Shown here one piece after another: positions 12,901-24,100 of a stretch of DNA of 64,000 nucleotides. The notes beneath the pieces are model-generated. The model had not been told where the DNA came from. It ran no database searches and saw only the letters and a program-made list of their open reading frames with translations. The position numbers and the translations under genes were made by a program. Origin of the DNA: Magnolia sinica (lineage: Eukaryota; Streptophyta; Magnoliopsida; Magnoliales; Magnoliaceae); contig NC_080584.1 in the NCBI RefSeq assembly GCF_029962835.1, positions 83,790,862-83,854,861 of the forward strand. Direction: 5' to 3'. Position 1 is the first letter of the stretch. Each line of letters begins with the position of its first letter.

Positions 12901-14306
12901 GTAAGCATAGGTAAGGCCCGCAACTACTCATTGAGTAGGCTTCCACTAGTATAGTGAGCTTCTGGTAGCGATTTTAGCAGGCATACCATACAGGGAGGTT
13001 CCCTAAGAATTCAATACGTATTGTGCATGCAATTGATAAATGTATAAGCATATCAATTAATCGTGAATAATATATTGCATAGATCATTTCGATTATCACA
13101 TTTGAATCAGCATAGTCTCATTCTATCCAGTAATATTAGTATACCATTCAGTTTATGTGTAGTTAATAATTCAACATATAAGTTGCATTAATACAACAAA
13201 TTAGATAATTGATTATATTAACACATTAATCAAATCATTTCTTTATTATTATATTAATATAGAAATCATACGTTCATCCAAATTAACTAAGAATACATGA
13301 CAACTATATTAGGGTAAGTATACAATATATCAAACAATCTATCTATTTTAACTTAATGGATGAGAAACATATCGGGATCACTCACTTTGATGCGCTAGAG
13401 ATGATTTCATGAACCAATAGTTTGATTTAAATTATGATTTTATAAAATCACATAAATAAGAATTATTTTTAATATTATAATTCCACATAATAAATCAACA
13501 TATGGTTCATTATCTACCATTTCTTCAAATTGATGCGGGCCATCTAATGGTTCAATTGATATGAAATTTAAGATTTTAATTTATTTTATTCTTAAGAATC
13601 TAATGAATGGTGATGATTTAATCACATATTTTGCGTTATCTTATATAATTCTCTGTTCTAAGTTGTAGCTTACATAGAGAATTACTTTTTCGGTATTAAC
13701 TCAATTTCGTTAGTTAAGGAAGAATATTGGTAGATATATGATTGGTACATTCCATTGAGGTATCAAATTGGTCTTACTCTTAAAAAATATTACATAATTG
13801 TGTCATAGAACACCCATAAACAGTATAAATCACATCGATCGCTATCCATCTTAGAAAAATCTAACCCTCTGCACATCAGGCTTAAAGCCATGTGCATCAG
13901 TGCACCTTTCCACATGGATGAATTAGACTTACATAATGGATGTTTAATTAATCCAATCCATCCAATGTATAGATCAATGGTAAATTAACTACTATATAAA
14001 GAAAATAAAGGAAAAAAACTTTACGCTAACTTGAATAGACGAAATCCAAAAATCTTCTTCTTACTTTTCCTTTTGTTTTTTGTTTTTTTTTAAATTTTCT
14101 ATGAGTGTTTCTTTGGTTCTTTGAGTTTTTATAGGACTTTCTTTCTCTCTTACATTTCCTTTTTAAGAGAGATGGTTCGTTGGGATACGAAGAAAGTTTT
14201 GAATGAGAGATAAGATTGATTGATCTTTTTCCCACTCAAAATTTAAATTTAAATTTTATTTAAGCAAAAAATACAGCTATTAAAAAATCATTGTTAAAAT
14301 ATGACA

Positions 14307-15060
14307 ACAACTTAAGGTTAAGAAATACCACAACTACTTAGCATATGTAAATTGCTAATTGCATGTATCTTTATAGAGGAGATGTTATTCGCATGATCAA
14401 CGATTGCCATGTGGGATACTTGTGGTATACTCACAAAGCGTGGTACTGTTGGAATATGTTCAGAAAACAGTAGATAATGTTTAATAAAATAGAAATTTAA
14501 ATAATAAAAATTTAAGTAAAGAAAAGATGATTTTTGTGTTTGAGTCAAGGCATGACTGAGTCACTCAGTTTGAAACCAAAATTGCCCTCCTTGGATAGTG
14601 TCCAAAGTACAACTGGAATCTCATGCAGTTGCCTCCAGGATACAACACTATGATCCGGTCCCAATGGTGCACTAGTTGTATACGGGCTCGAACCAGCGTG
14701 CAAAACTTAGACATGAAGTGAGTTGACTTAGCGGCGAACTCAGTTGTAGAAATTTAGAGATAAGAATTTGAAAGATAAAGAGAACTTGGTTTTCGAGTCA
14801 TCTAAAACGGATTAGATTTGGTTTATTTATATAAACCATGATTAGGTTCTGAAAACATCGTTTCAAATGGGTTAGATTCATTGGGTTTGAACACAACTTG
14901 TGCGACCACCCGAACAAATACGTATCTGGTTTGAAATTCGTACAAAACCAAAAGGTACGAGTATACTCGTGGAGTGCATGGCACGTCGTGGTTCGCTCAT
15001 TGTAACTTGGTACGACCGATGTTGATCCACAGGAAATTGGGTTGAGAACATAATAAGAAC
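14307..15060. other. Repeat-derived sequence, no gene recognised
   Basis: A TGTTGGAATATG stretch near 14447 could be an LTR start, but I found no matching end or duplication. Open frames here are short, and the 14798-15241 minus frame crosses into the neighbouring MITE. Nothing supports a gene. Confidence 0.35.
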
Positions 15061-15063
15061 TAA

Positions 15064-15614
15064 GGGCCGGTTTTATTTTCCAGTGTACTCGTAAATACCA
15101 GGTAAAAGAGTAATAATTATTTCCCTGTGTATTTACAACATACCTGATTTGACTACTTACTTTTTGGACACGGAAACCGAAAACATTACAAAATATATAT
15201 GGGTCCCACTGTGATGCATTTTGCTTATCCACACCATTCATTCATTATGCCATTTGAATTTATAGTATAAGCAAAAAAATAAGGTATATCCAAAACTCAA
15301 GTGGACCACACCATACGAAAAAGGGAATCCAATACTTACCATTAAAAACTTTGTGGGGCCACTGTTTCTTTTGGTGTGGGCTATCTGAGTGTTGTATCTG
15401 CTTCATTTTTTGTCTCATGCTTCAAAATATTGTAATAAAATAGATGGACGGAACGGCTATATCATATACATTACCGTACCATTCAAAAATTAAATTTATC
15501 TCTTTTGAACTAGTTTCAATGGCACAAATACCTATGAATTTTCAAAAACGGTAAACCGTAATAAGTACTTATTTCTGGTGTATTTACACTGGCTTTAAAA
15601 AAACAAACAGGCCC
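15064..15614. mobile_element. PIF/Harbinger (Tourist-like) MITE
   Basis: This 551-bp element has termini GGGCCGGTTTT and AACAGGCCC and is flanked by the 3-bp duplication TAA (15061-15063 and 15615-15617). Related subterminal sequence (GTGTATTTACACTGG against CCAGTGTACTCGTAAAT) is inverted at the two ends. It has no coding capacity. It shares its terminus type with the MITEs at 24101 and 48649. Confidence 0.8.
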
Positions 15615-15617
15615 TAA

Positions 15618-16250
15618 TCGAGTGGTATGGGTTTTTAATCCAGTGGATGGAAACGAGGTTTAAACCATCTTTAAAAACAACTAAGGATCCAGGAATCTCC
15701 ACTTAACAAATTCTGAATTTAATTCTCTTCTCAAGTTGATAACTCAACTAGAATTGGATTCCAATCCATTCTAATCACAAGATAACTCTATAAATCAAAT
15801 CGTAAGCATCAAAACAAGATATACGAATTGAGATAAATTGATCTCTTATGAAGATCTATACAATTAATCATAGAGAGTCAAAAGCACATATTGTACCCAG
15901 AGTTAACAATAGATTAATCGATTTTACAAATTAATTCTTTCCCTAATTTAAGAAATCAATAAAAAGAAACAAATATTCAAAACCAATAACTTGAATTAAA
16001 AATGAATTAAATAACAAATTAGTTCATCAAGAGGTTCATGCTTTAGCCTTAGCTAAGAGATTAGCCTAGCATGGCTAACATCTTAAACAAATAAAACAAA
16101 AAATCGAACTACAACCGAAAGTTGAGATAGAAGAACAACGTTGGAAAAACTTCGTCTTCACACTCTCCCCACTAAATCCTATATTGATGCTTAAGGATGT
16201 CTTAGAGACTATTGTTTATAGTTTTAAAGCCTCAAGTTTTGTACCGCCTT
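15618..16250 (-). mobile_element. LTR fragment related to the 36908-38307 solo LTR
   Basis: The stretch near 16030-16080 (tagccttagctaagagatta) matches, inverted, the 37695-37730 part of the solo LTR at 36908, and is a looser relative of the LARD LTRs. Neighbouring sequence follows the same order (snippets such as aattggattcc and aaaccaataac). Ends are not resolved and it is incomplete. Confidence 0.5.
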
Positions 16251-17344
16251 GTAAATTGTCAATTTTCCTTTTTCCTATGAACCGTTACTTGTAGATAAAT
16301 GGTCTTAGTTGAATTTGTTGGGGTTATGTTTCAAAAGCTTGTTCCATCAGCAGAATTTCATGGGAAAGACTAATCTATACAGGATGGGCCTCGCATGCAA
16401 CTCGTGTGAGAGTTATTTGGAAGTCTTTTGTATAAGAGTCCCTCCAGAAAAGGTAACTATATGGAGGAAGAATTATTTTTGGAGGGAGAATTTTGTCTGT
16501 ATGAAGGGTAATTGTGTCAGTTAAATTCACATGAGAAATTGAATACAGGAAGGGGCTGCGGCTAGTATTGCTCCCTATTGGTTACTTGGGCCCTACTTGA
16601 TGTCTAGGTGTTAATTAGGGAATCATTATTAATTGTCTCGGTCAAGTAAAAGACAGTATGGCTGTTCACATGCCAGTTTTTCATTGGTTGGGGAAGGACA
16701 ACTAGAATAGCTTTAGGTCCAAAACTGGTAGGTCTTTGGTTGTATTTGGGTAGTTGTTTCTAAAAGTTAAGAGTCCCAGTTGTCTTTAGCTAATGAGAGT
16801 TCTGTTTTAGAAAGATTTAAGCCCAGCTGTTGAAGGTTTGTGCTGTGTGCTTGTGGGCGGGCGTGTCCATGGGCATGTGCAAATCGTGCATGTGCATGGG
16901 CATCTGGATATGGAAACACTTCCCGTGTGCATGGTGTAGAGTTTGTGTGCCTGTGTGGGTGTGTGTGTGTGTGGTGGCTGGTGCAGAGGTCTGTATTTTT
17001 TCCACTGTTTCCTACGACTGGAAATACCAAAAGGTAAATGCCTCTAAGTGTGGTGAGACTCCACACAAGTAGCTTGGCGAGAGTTCGGGCTATCTATATT
17101 TCCATCCTAAATAATTTCATATTTGTTTTATCTTAGTTTACTGGTAAGACAAAGCTATTCCCTGGTCGCTCAGTAATTCTTGTTGGATTTTTAGAGGTCT
17201 GTTTCTACACGTATCTTTTATATCATCATCTGTTTCTACACATTTTCTACATCATGGATGATATCATTTCAGTGATAGGATTGTAATGCGAATGGGAGCT
17301 CTTCCACTTTTAATTTTTCTAGGCCATTTTTTGGAGAGGTAATG
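16251..17344. other. No gene recognised; GT-rich tract
   Basis: A GT-rich tract lies at about 16935-16975 (gtgtgtgtgtgtgtgg). A small exon-like segment at about 16987-17033 is bounded by 'ggtgcag' and 'gtaaatg'. It is too short to identify and could be chance. Overlapping open frames on both strands here are low-complexity (Cys/Val or His/Thr-rich) and not credible proteins. Confidence 0.3.
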
Positions 17345-18121
17345 ATAATTTATTTATTTATTTAAACGAGTCAAAAAGCCCAAATTACAAAATGAAAATT
17401 ACAACCTGGCTAGGAACGACCACTCATTTTGCCGAGATCTTCGATATACATGAAATCCACCCTATTACATACATTTTTGCCCTCTCATATGCATCTAGCT
17501 CTGAACTACTCTTATTTTGGAAGCATCTCCCACTTCCCTCCCCCCATATAGCCCAAAAGATTGCCATCATTACTATCTTTCCCACCGCTATCTCCTTTTG
17601 TCTTCAGACCACCTGTAGGCCAAGCTAGCCGGAGTCGTACCATCGAACCCGGCATCACCCGAGGAGATCCGGAGGAGATGAGAGCCCTTTCCAGCAGGAT
17701 CGCTGTAGATATCAATTCCCTACAAACATTGCATAGATTGTTGCATGGTGCTTGCTCTGAACTAGTCAATTTACAGAAGATAGTAGCTCATAAGGATTTC
17801 TAGCTTCACAGATTCAATCTGATCAAAATATAGGTCTTTCGAAAACACTTCTTTGTGATGGCACCTAAAATCTAGGTGTTCCTACCAGTAGCTTGCATTC
17901 AAGTAGAACTCTCTGGAACATCGATGGCGTGTTCTTGGGTGACTGGCTGAATTTCTGGGCCGCTGGTTGTGTTTCAGTTCAGGATGTATTTGCTTTGTGT
18001 GTATTTGTCTTTTGTTTTGTTTTGTATCTTGTTCGCTGTGGAGTGACAATAGGGTCACCTTCCTCTGCGCTTTTTTTTTCCCTTAATGATTCCGTCAATA
18101 AAATAAATAAAATAAAATAAA
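17345..18121. mobile_element. LINE-like retroposon remnant(s)
   Basis: The segment begins with a T-rich run (tttatttatttattt) and ends with an A-rich run (aataaaataaataaaataaaa, 18098-18120) just after 'tttccct...ccgtcaataaaa', which is typical of plant LINE 3' ends. Tails at both ends facing outward suggest either two retroposons or one with an inverted 5' part. It sits in the intron directly upstream of the GatA exon. No coding domain is recognised. Confidence 0.35.
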
Positions 18122-18147
18122 ACTAAGTGATATTATTATTGGTGCAG

Positions 18148-18261
18148 GTGAATGTTAACTTGGCTGGACTACCTGCACTGGTGCTGCCATGTGGGTTGAT
18201 TGAAGGTGGACCCGTCGGCCTTCCTGTTGGACTTCAAATGATTGGTGCTGCCTTTGATGAG
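18148..18261 (+). pseudogene. GATA: Isolated exon of organellar glutamyl-tRNA(Gln) amidotransferase subunit A
   Basis: This 114-nt, 38-codon exon is open throughout and reads [16 protein letters not shown], then a Gly-rich stretch ending [15 protein letters not shown]. That is the amidase-signature core of GatA, the subunit of GatCAB that hydrolyses glutamine to amidate Glu-tRNA(Gln) in chloroplasts and mitochondria. Splice sites fit (ggtgcag before, GTATTG after). No other GatA exon is recognisable nearby: downstream exons belong to Fd-GOGAT instead. I therefore read it as a displaced gene fragment, probably captured by the CACTA element whose right end is at 20778. It could instead belong to an intact gene mostly outside the window to the left, but the missing downstream exons argue against that. 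Confidence 0.85.
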
Positions 18262-18966
18262 GTATTGAACTACCTTTCTTGTTTCTGAGAACATGCTGTT
18301 TCTGGTTCAATGACTGAGAATTGAAGACCAATCATGAGAAAGGAAAAGTAGGAAACGATGGGGAGGGAGGAAGGGAAGAGGAGAATGTTAAGAAACAGAG
18401 AGATTGCGATGCATGGAGGTCAGGGAAGGTTTTGTTTTGGGGGAACAATGTGAAGGAAGGAGACTATTTGGTGAGAGTGGATACTGTAGAATGTGGAGGC
18501 AAATAGATAAAGGATGGTAGAGGCTGAAATTTAGGATACATAGGAGAGAAAATAGATAAAGGATGGTGAGAGTGGATACAAGTCAGTTCAATAGTGCATC
18601 CGTGCGCACAGACTTAACTGATTTGAAGTTCGAATGGTTTAACTAATTTGAAGTTCGATTGGTTTTTTTTAGAGTGACTTACTATACCACTCCATTGATG
18701 TTTGCATGTTTGAAAATATATTCTCTTCATTCAATAAGCGCATGTTACTTTATTAATAAAAGTGGTTTCAGCCATCTTACGAATGGATCGTGACTTTGCA
18801 ATGTTTTTCTTTTTACCCGTCCAAACTTGTTTTTTATTTCTCAGACAATTTTTCATTTTCATGAAGGGAAATATAATGGAACTTGGACTTGATGCCGTGG
18901 TTATTTGATTTCCTTACAGGTTCATTCTCAGTTTTCAACAAACACTTTTCAGGTGATGGTCTTCTA
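18262..18966. other. Intron-like spacer between the GatA and Fd-GOGAT fragments
   Basis: Non-coding sequence with a G/A-rich block (18340-18560, where 'agataaaggatggt' occurs twice) and AT-rich sequence. No gene is seen. Confidence 0.4.
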
Positions 18967-19719
18967 AAATGCAATGAACTGGGCTTGTCAAAGAATGAGA
19001 TGAAGAAGCTTCTACCTATCATTGATGCCAGCTCTTCAGATTCAGGTGACCTTATGCTAACCAAGCATTTTTTAATAGATGTGTGTTGGTGGGCATAGGC
19101 TAAGTTCTGTCTCTCTGCTTCTATGTGCGTGCGCAAATACATGTGCATGCTTGTGATTGTGTCTATGTGCACACAGATTTAAATATGAATGCACTCATGT
19201 TTAATTGCATATTTTAAAAATGCAAGGAATTGGGCTTGTCAAAGAATGAGATGAAGAAGCTTCTACCCATCATTGATGCCGGCTCTTCATATTCAGGTGA
19301 CCTTATGCTTACCAAGCATTTTTTAATAGATGTGTGTTGGTGGGCATAGGCCAAGTTCTGTCTCTCTGCTTCTATGTACGTGCATAAATACATGTGCATG
19401 CTTGTGATTGTGTCTATGTGCACACAGATTTAAATATGAATGCACTCATGTTTAATTGCATATTTCAAAAATGCAAGGAACTGGGCTTGTCAAAGAATGA
19501 GATGAAGAAGCTTCTACCCATCATTGATGTCAGCTCTTCAGATTCAGGTGACCTTATGCTTACCAAGCATTTTTTAATAGATGTGTGTTGGTGGGCATAG
19601 GCCAAGTTCTATCTCTTTGCTTCTATGTGCGTGCACAAATACATGTGCATGCTTGTGACTGTGTCTATGTGCACATAGATTTAAATATGAATGCACTCAT
19701 GTTTAATTGCATATTTCAA
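18967..19719 (+). repeat. Tandem triplication of a 251-bp unit containing an Fd-GOGAT exon
   Basis: Three head-to-tail copies begin with the codons for C(K/N)[14 protein letters not shown] at 18970, 19221 and 19472, so the period is exactly 251 bp. Each holds a 76-nt exon ending TCAG before a GTGACC donor (exon ends 19045, 19296, 19547), followed by the same intron piece (gtgtgttggtgggcatagg and so on). The copies are very similar, so the triplication is much younger than the gene fragment's separation from its parent. Confidence 0.9.
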
Positions 19720-20180
19720 GCTTGGAGTTTTCTGAATTGGATCTGTGATTGTTTTAGGAACATTTGATGGCGTCTTGGAGCTTATGGTTTATGCTGGCAG
19801 AAGTCTGCCTAAAGCTATCATGATGATGATATCTGAGGCATGGCAAAATGTTGAAAACATGGATCGTGATAGAAAAGCCTTATACGAATATTTTTCAGCT
19901 CGTATGGAGCCATGAGATGGACCTGCACTTATATCATGTAAAGTTTGTGCTGGAATTGCTTCATGCTTTAATGATTCTGCATGTGACATGAGTATTTTGA
20001 ACTTATATTTATTGTATAAATGCAGTTACTGATGGCCGCTATCTTGGAGCGACATTGGACCGGAATGGATTGCACCCCGGTCGCTTTTACATTACACATA
20101 GTGGATGTGTGATCATGGCTGGTGAGGTTGGTGTTGTAGACATCTGCCAGGAGATGTGGCTAGGAAAGGAAGACATCTGA
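18970..20180 (+). pseudogene. GLU1: Ferredoxin-dependent glutamate synthase fragment (broken)
   Basis: The fragment covers part of the N-terminal glutamine amidotransferase domain of plastid Fd-GOGAT. Exon A ([19 protein letters not shown]) is present three times. Exon B (19758-19937) reads [20 protein letters not shown], then MMISEAWQN and [12 protein letters not shown]. Exon C (20026 to about 20180) reads [20 protein letters not shown], then a GEVGVVDI stretch. Intron phases match between copy 3 and B (S-G split codon) and between B and C (Phe split codon). Exon B carries an in-frame TGA (19913-19915) where the family has Trp before DGPAL. Exon C shifts frame after GVVDI, and homology stops soon after. 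Substrate-binding and synthase regions are absent, so it cannot encode an enzyme. Confidence 0.88.
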
Positions 20181-20329
20181 TCGGTTTAGAAGGGGACTTT
20201 ATTGAAATAGTTCATGTGCATTAATTGTTTTGTTGATATTGTGAAGAATTGTTGTCTTGATGAATGTTAAATAAGTGAAATATGCACAGGTTCAATCATT
20301 TGTTGATTATGATATTGTTAACTTTGGTT
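20181..20329. other. Spacer between Fd-GOGAT fragment and CACTA end
   Basis: Short non-coding AT-rich sequence. Confidence 0.4.
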
Positions 20330-20778
20330 GATAGAGAAATGAGGTCAAAAACCGAATTTAGCCTCGGTTGATGCCAAAAGAGGCTAAATCCATCTTTAGT
20401 CTCGGTTTTGCCTCAGTTACATAAACTGAGACTACAACTCCCGTGGCTAAAGGCTTTAACCTCGGTTGTTGAGAACTGAGGTTAAAAATAATTTTAGCCT
20501 CGGTTGGAGGCAACTGAGGCTAAATTTGGATTTAGTCTCGGTTAGAAACAATGGAGGCTAAAATTTTAATTTAGCCTCATTTTGAGAAAATTGAAGCTAA
20601 AAAGATTCTTTGACCCTCACTTAATGAACCGAGGCTATAAAAGTCACCTTTAGTCACAGGGGTTTCAACCTCGGTTTGGATAACTGAGGCAAAACTGAAG
20701 CTAAAGGCTTTAGCTTCAGTTTTTAACCCTTTTATCCATTGTTTTGAATTGAGGCTAAAGCTCCCTTTTCTTGTAGTG
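20330..20778. mobile_element. Right terminus of a CACTA (En/Spm) transposon
   Basis: The segment ends TTTTCTTGTAGTG, the inverse of the CACTACAAGAAAA terminus diagnostic of CACTA elements. Inside it is a dense subterminal array of the motif (t)agcctcggtt and its inverse aa(c/t)(c/t)gaggcta, present about 15 times in both orientations and serving as transposase-binding sites in this superfamily. The three bases after the end are AGT. I found no matching left end in the window, so the left terminus is lost or lies to the left. The GatA and Fd-GOGAT fragments lie just inside this end, as expected for a gene-capturing (Pack-CACTA) element. Confidence 0.8.
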
Positions 20779-20958
20779 AGTTTGTAAAAAGCCAGTAGAC
20801 GTCCGGATCTATGGTAGGACTACCCTGGTGAAAACCATGGGGGTGCACCTAAAAACTTAAGTTACAACAGGATTCACTTGACCATCCATCTTATTTCCAT
20901 ACAACTATATGCATAGTAAGATAGAAACTTGTATTGATTTATGAGATTTGTTGGTCAG

Positions 20959-21063
20959 TGGAGATACAGATGGAAGAGTTCCTGTGTTATCTACAAGGTA
21001 CAGTTTGCGTGATCTGGGACTACCATCACTCGTTCATGGAGGCCATGGTATCACGAGAAACAG
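20959..21063 (+). pseudogene. Serine carboxypeptidase-like exon, frameshifted
   Basis: The exon reads GDTDGRVPVLSTRYSLRDLG. GDTDGR(V/I)PV surrounds the catalytic Asp of plant serine carboxypeptidases (SCPL, S10 family), and STRYSL-LGLP is the usual continuation. After LGLP the expected SWRPWYHEKQ is present but in another frame, so there is a one-base shift near 21030-21045. Splice context fits (ttggtcag before, GTATTT after). The protein family is secreted or vacuolar. No other SCPL exon is seen. The exon lies 180 bp outside the CACTA end, so it is either part of the DNA into which CACTA inserted or a separate relic. Confidence 0.75.
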
Positions 21064-21153
21064 GTATTTCTTCAACATGGCAATTTATCAATGCAACCTT
21101 AGTTCCTTTGTAAATTACCTATTTTCATAACCTATGCAAAAGACCACTTTATC

Positions 21154-21157
<4 letters not shown>

Positions 21158-21190
<33 letters not shown>
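21158..21190. repeat. (GA)n microsatellite
   Basis: About 16 uninterrupted GA units. Confidence 0.95.
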
Positions 21191-21193
<3 letters not shown>

Positions 21194-21886
21194 GGCACAC
21201 GTGCGTGGGGTATGGCCAACAGGAGTTTTCGGTCTGCCTCATTTTTAGACTCCTGGCCTATTGTGGTGTATCAAAACTGATGGACGGAGTGGATTTGGGC
21301 CCACACAGCTTCCGACAATAGGGGAATAGAAGGAAGCGGATTGGCTGGTGCACCACGCACCAGCGATTTAGCTGTGTGGGTACGTGTCGTACGAAGATGA
21401 GCGCTGACGCTCCTCCAGCTCCCAGTTGTACGAACGGTTCAAAGGAGATCAAAGTTACATGGCCCACAAAATGATGTATTTATTATATCCATACCGTTAA
21501 TCCAAATGTTTTGATCATTTTAGAACATGAGACGAAAAATGAATTATATAAAAATCTCAACTGGACTACACCACAAATAATAGCGGGGATAATAATTTTC
21601 ACCGTTAAAACATTCATTCGGCCCATCATAATGTTTATTTTCCATCCAATCTGCTCGTGAGGTGAAAAAGACCTAGATGAAGGGAAAAAAATATATCATA
21701 TTGATCCAAAACTTATGTGACCTCCAAAAGGGTTTCAATGGTAGACATTCAATCCCCCAATGCTTTTTGCAGTGTGGTCCACTTGATCTTTATATATGTC
21801 TTATTTTTAGGCTTAAGAATTAAGACTAGCTCGCCAAATGGATGGACGGTTTAGATATAACACATTCCTCATGATAGGACTCACAG
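21191..21886. mobile_element. MITE-like GTGGGCCCAC-type repeats
   Basis: The segment holds dispersed-repeat phrases shared with many places in the window: 'gatggacgg...gga', 'gtggtccacttga', 'atgatgtatttattatatcca'. The arm at about 21396-21465 (gagcgctgacgctcctccagctcc, then a gtacgaacggttcaaagga stretch) recurs at 54150-54240 and, inverted, at 51760-51836, so these belong to one inverted-repeat family. No coding sequence. Confidence 0.55.
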
Positions 21887-22419
21887 AACTATTTATTATT
21901 ATTATTATTATTATTTTTTTTTTAATAAAGGAACGATTTCATTAAACTCAAAATGGACATTAGCGTACAGCCTACAGATTCAGGACGAGCACGCCCCTCA
22001 ACAAAAAGGACGGCCGCCTATCGTATACAACCAGTGTACATGAGGGAAAAAGAAAACAAGGATATGGACATAGAAGAATGAGGGCTAACTGACAGATCGA
22101 TTCGTTCCAAGGCCCACCCTATCCCGGAAAATCAAGCCCTTAGTTTCCCTGGGCAGGGAATGGATGTTGAGATGATAGATTTTCTCGTGTTTCGCTTCGC
22201 ACTTTTGCCAAGCTTTCTGCCGGATCATTTCCTTCACGGAGAATGTGCTTGAAGGTACAGGTTCCTGACTTCCTCAAATTGTTGATTCTGTTCACCCATG
22301 GTTTCCAATTCCATGGGCAAAATACCTCTCCCGTTAGAATATCCATAGCCAATTTGGAATATGATTCTACTATAATCCTGTTCATTTCTTTTTGCAGACA
22401 GAACTCTAATCAGTCATGA
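21887..22419 (-). mobile_element. 5'-truncated L1-type LINE (RNase H end) with 13-bp TSD
   Basis: The insertion is flanked by ATAGGACTCACAG at 21874-21886 and 22420-22432. The tail (T-rich run at 21894-21925 on plus) shows it lies on the minus strand. The open frame at 22140-22385 (minus) ends in a plant LINE RNase H C-terminus: VESYSKLAMDILTGEV, then WKPWVNRINNLRKSGTC, then FKHILREGNDPAESLAK. Only this 3' fragment is present; reverse transcriptase and endonuclease are absent, as in ordinary 5'-truncated inserts. It landed in a MITE-like repeat. Confidence 0.85.
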
Positions 22420-22432
22420 ATAGGACTCACAG

Positions 22433-22797
22433 TACTTACCGATTGGATATCCACCATTAAAATCCTCCTAAGGCCCACTGTACTGTTTATTTGACATCCA
22501 ATCTGTTGATTAGGTCATACAGACCCAGATGAAGGGAAAAAAACAAAGATCAGCTTGATCCAAAACTTTTATGGCCCCCAAAAGGTTTTTAATAGTCGAT
22601 GTTCATTCAATACACATTTCCCGTAATGTGGTCCACTTGAGATTGGGATATACCTCAGTTTTTGTATTATAACATAAAATGGACTAGAAAAATAGATGGA
22701 CGACATGGATGAAACACATACATCATGGTGAGGCCCACAGAGCACCGACCAACAGCCATTGGCCGGTGGTAGGGGGAGTAGCCAATCCATTCCCGAG
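22433..22797. mobile_element. Partial copy of the MITE seen whole at 46052-46566
   Basis: From about 22441 the order of phrases matches 46220-46566: 'ggatatccaccattaaaatc', 'catccaatctgttgattagg', 'gtggtccacttgagattggg', 'gcccacagagcaccgacca'. It ends with an arm gggggagtagccaatccatt at about 22774-22793. The left arm is missing or replaced by the neighbouring repeat. Confidence 0.65.
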
Positions 22798-22811
22798 AAA
22801 TGGACCCAAAG

Positions 22812-23242
22812 GGACGCGGATTTCCTGCGAAACGCTTTGGCAGGAAGTTCCTGTGCTGGGAACCCGGTGGGGCCCACTGGGATGTTTATGAGAAATTCAC
22901 CCCGTTCATCCGTTTTTGCGTTAATTTTAGGATATTAGGGAAAAAATGAATCGTATCCATTGCTTAAGTGGGCCAATGATGTGAGAATTGAACGTCCACA
23001 ATTGACGTGAGAAGTTTTGAATCATGTTAATATTTGTGTTTTCAGTTAATCCCAGTAGGAATAAGGTTATGAACGGTATAGATAGCATGTAAACATCACT
23101 GTCGACCCCAGGAAGGTTTCAACGGTAGGAATTTTCCTAACCACCTTCTCTTTTAGTTTCCTTACAAACATCACGGTGGGCTCCACCTCAGTTTCCAGCG
23201 CAGGAACTTCCTGCGAAAGGCTTTCACAGGAAATCCGCATCC
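22812..23242. mobile_element. MULE-type MITE with long TIRs
   Basis: This 431-bp element has inverted termini of about 65 bp. The left begins GGACGCGGATTTCCTGCGAA, and the right ends in the inverse of GGATGCGGATTTCCTGTGAA. Flanking 9-bp duplications are GACCCAAAG (22803-22811) and GACCCAAGG (23243-23251), 8 of 9 matching. The long TIR and 9-bp TSD point to the Mutator superfamily. It has no coding capacity. The inner part carries the common 'gtggggcccactgggatgtttatgag' type phrase in shorter form. Confidence 0.8.
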
Positions 23243-23337
23243 GACCCAAGGCGCGTTATGCATGTGGAGAAAATCTTCTTTGTCATCATGAAAATTGTAC
23301 GTTACCAATGGCCTCACTTAATGTCGGAATGATTGGG

Positions 23338-24100
<763 letters not shown>

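Larger units (their letters stand above)
4405..14306. mobile_element. Probable LTR (gypsy-like) split by a later LTR element
   Basis: Sequence outside the 5081-12900 element begins TGTCACGACC at 4405 and may end AAATATGACA at 14306, giving about 2.07 kb once the inserted element and one TSD copy are ignored. The TGTCACGACC start is typical of plant Ty3/gypsy LTRs. I found no convincing 5-bp duplication (aaatc left, acaac right), so both the end point and the solo-LTR reading are tentative. AT-rich stretches at 12906-14306 hold no gene I recognise. Confidence 0.4.

Noticed and set aside
16767-17072. Overlapping open frames on both strands around the GT-rich tract
   Set aside because: Products are His/Thr or Cys/Val/Trp-rich repeats of a simple sequence; no homology recognised.
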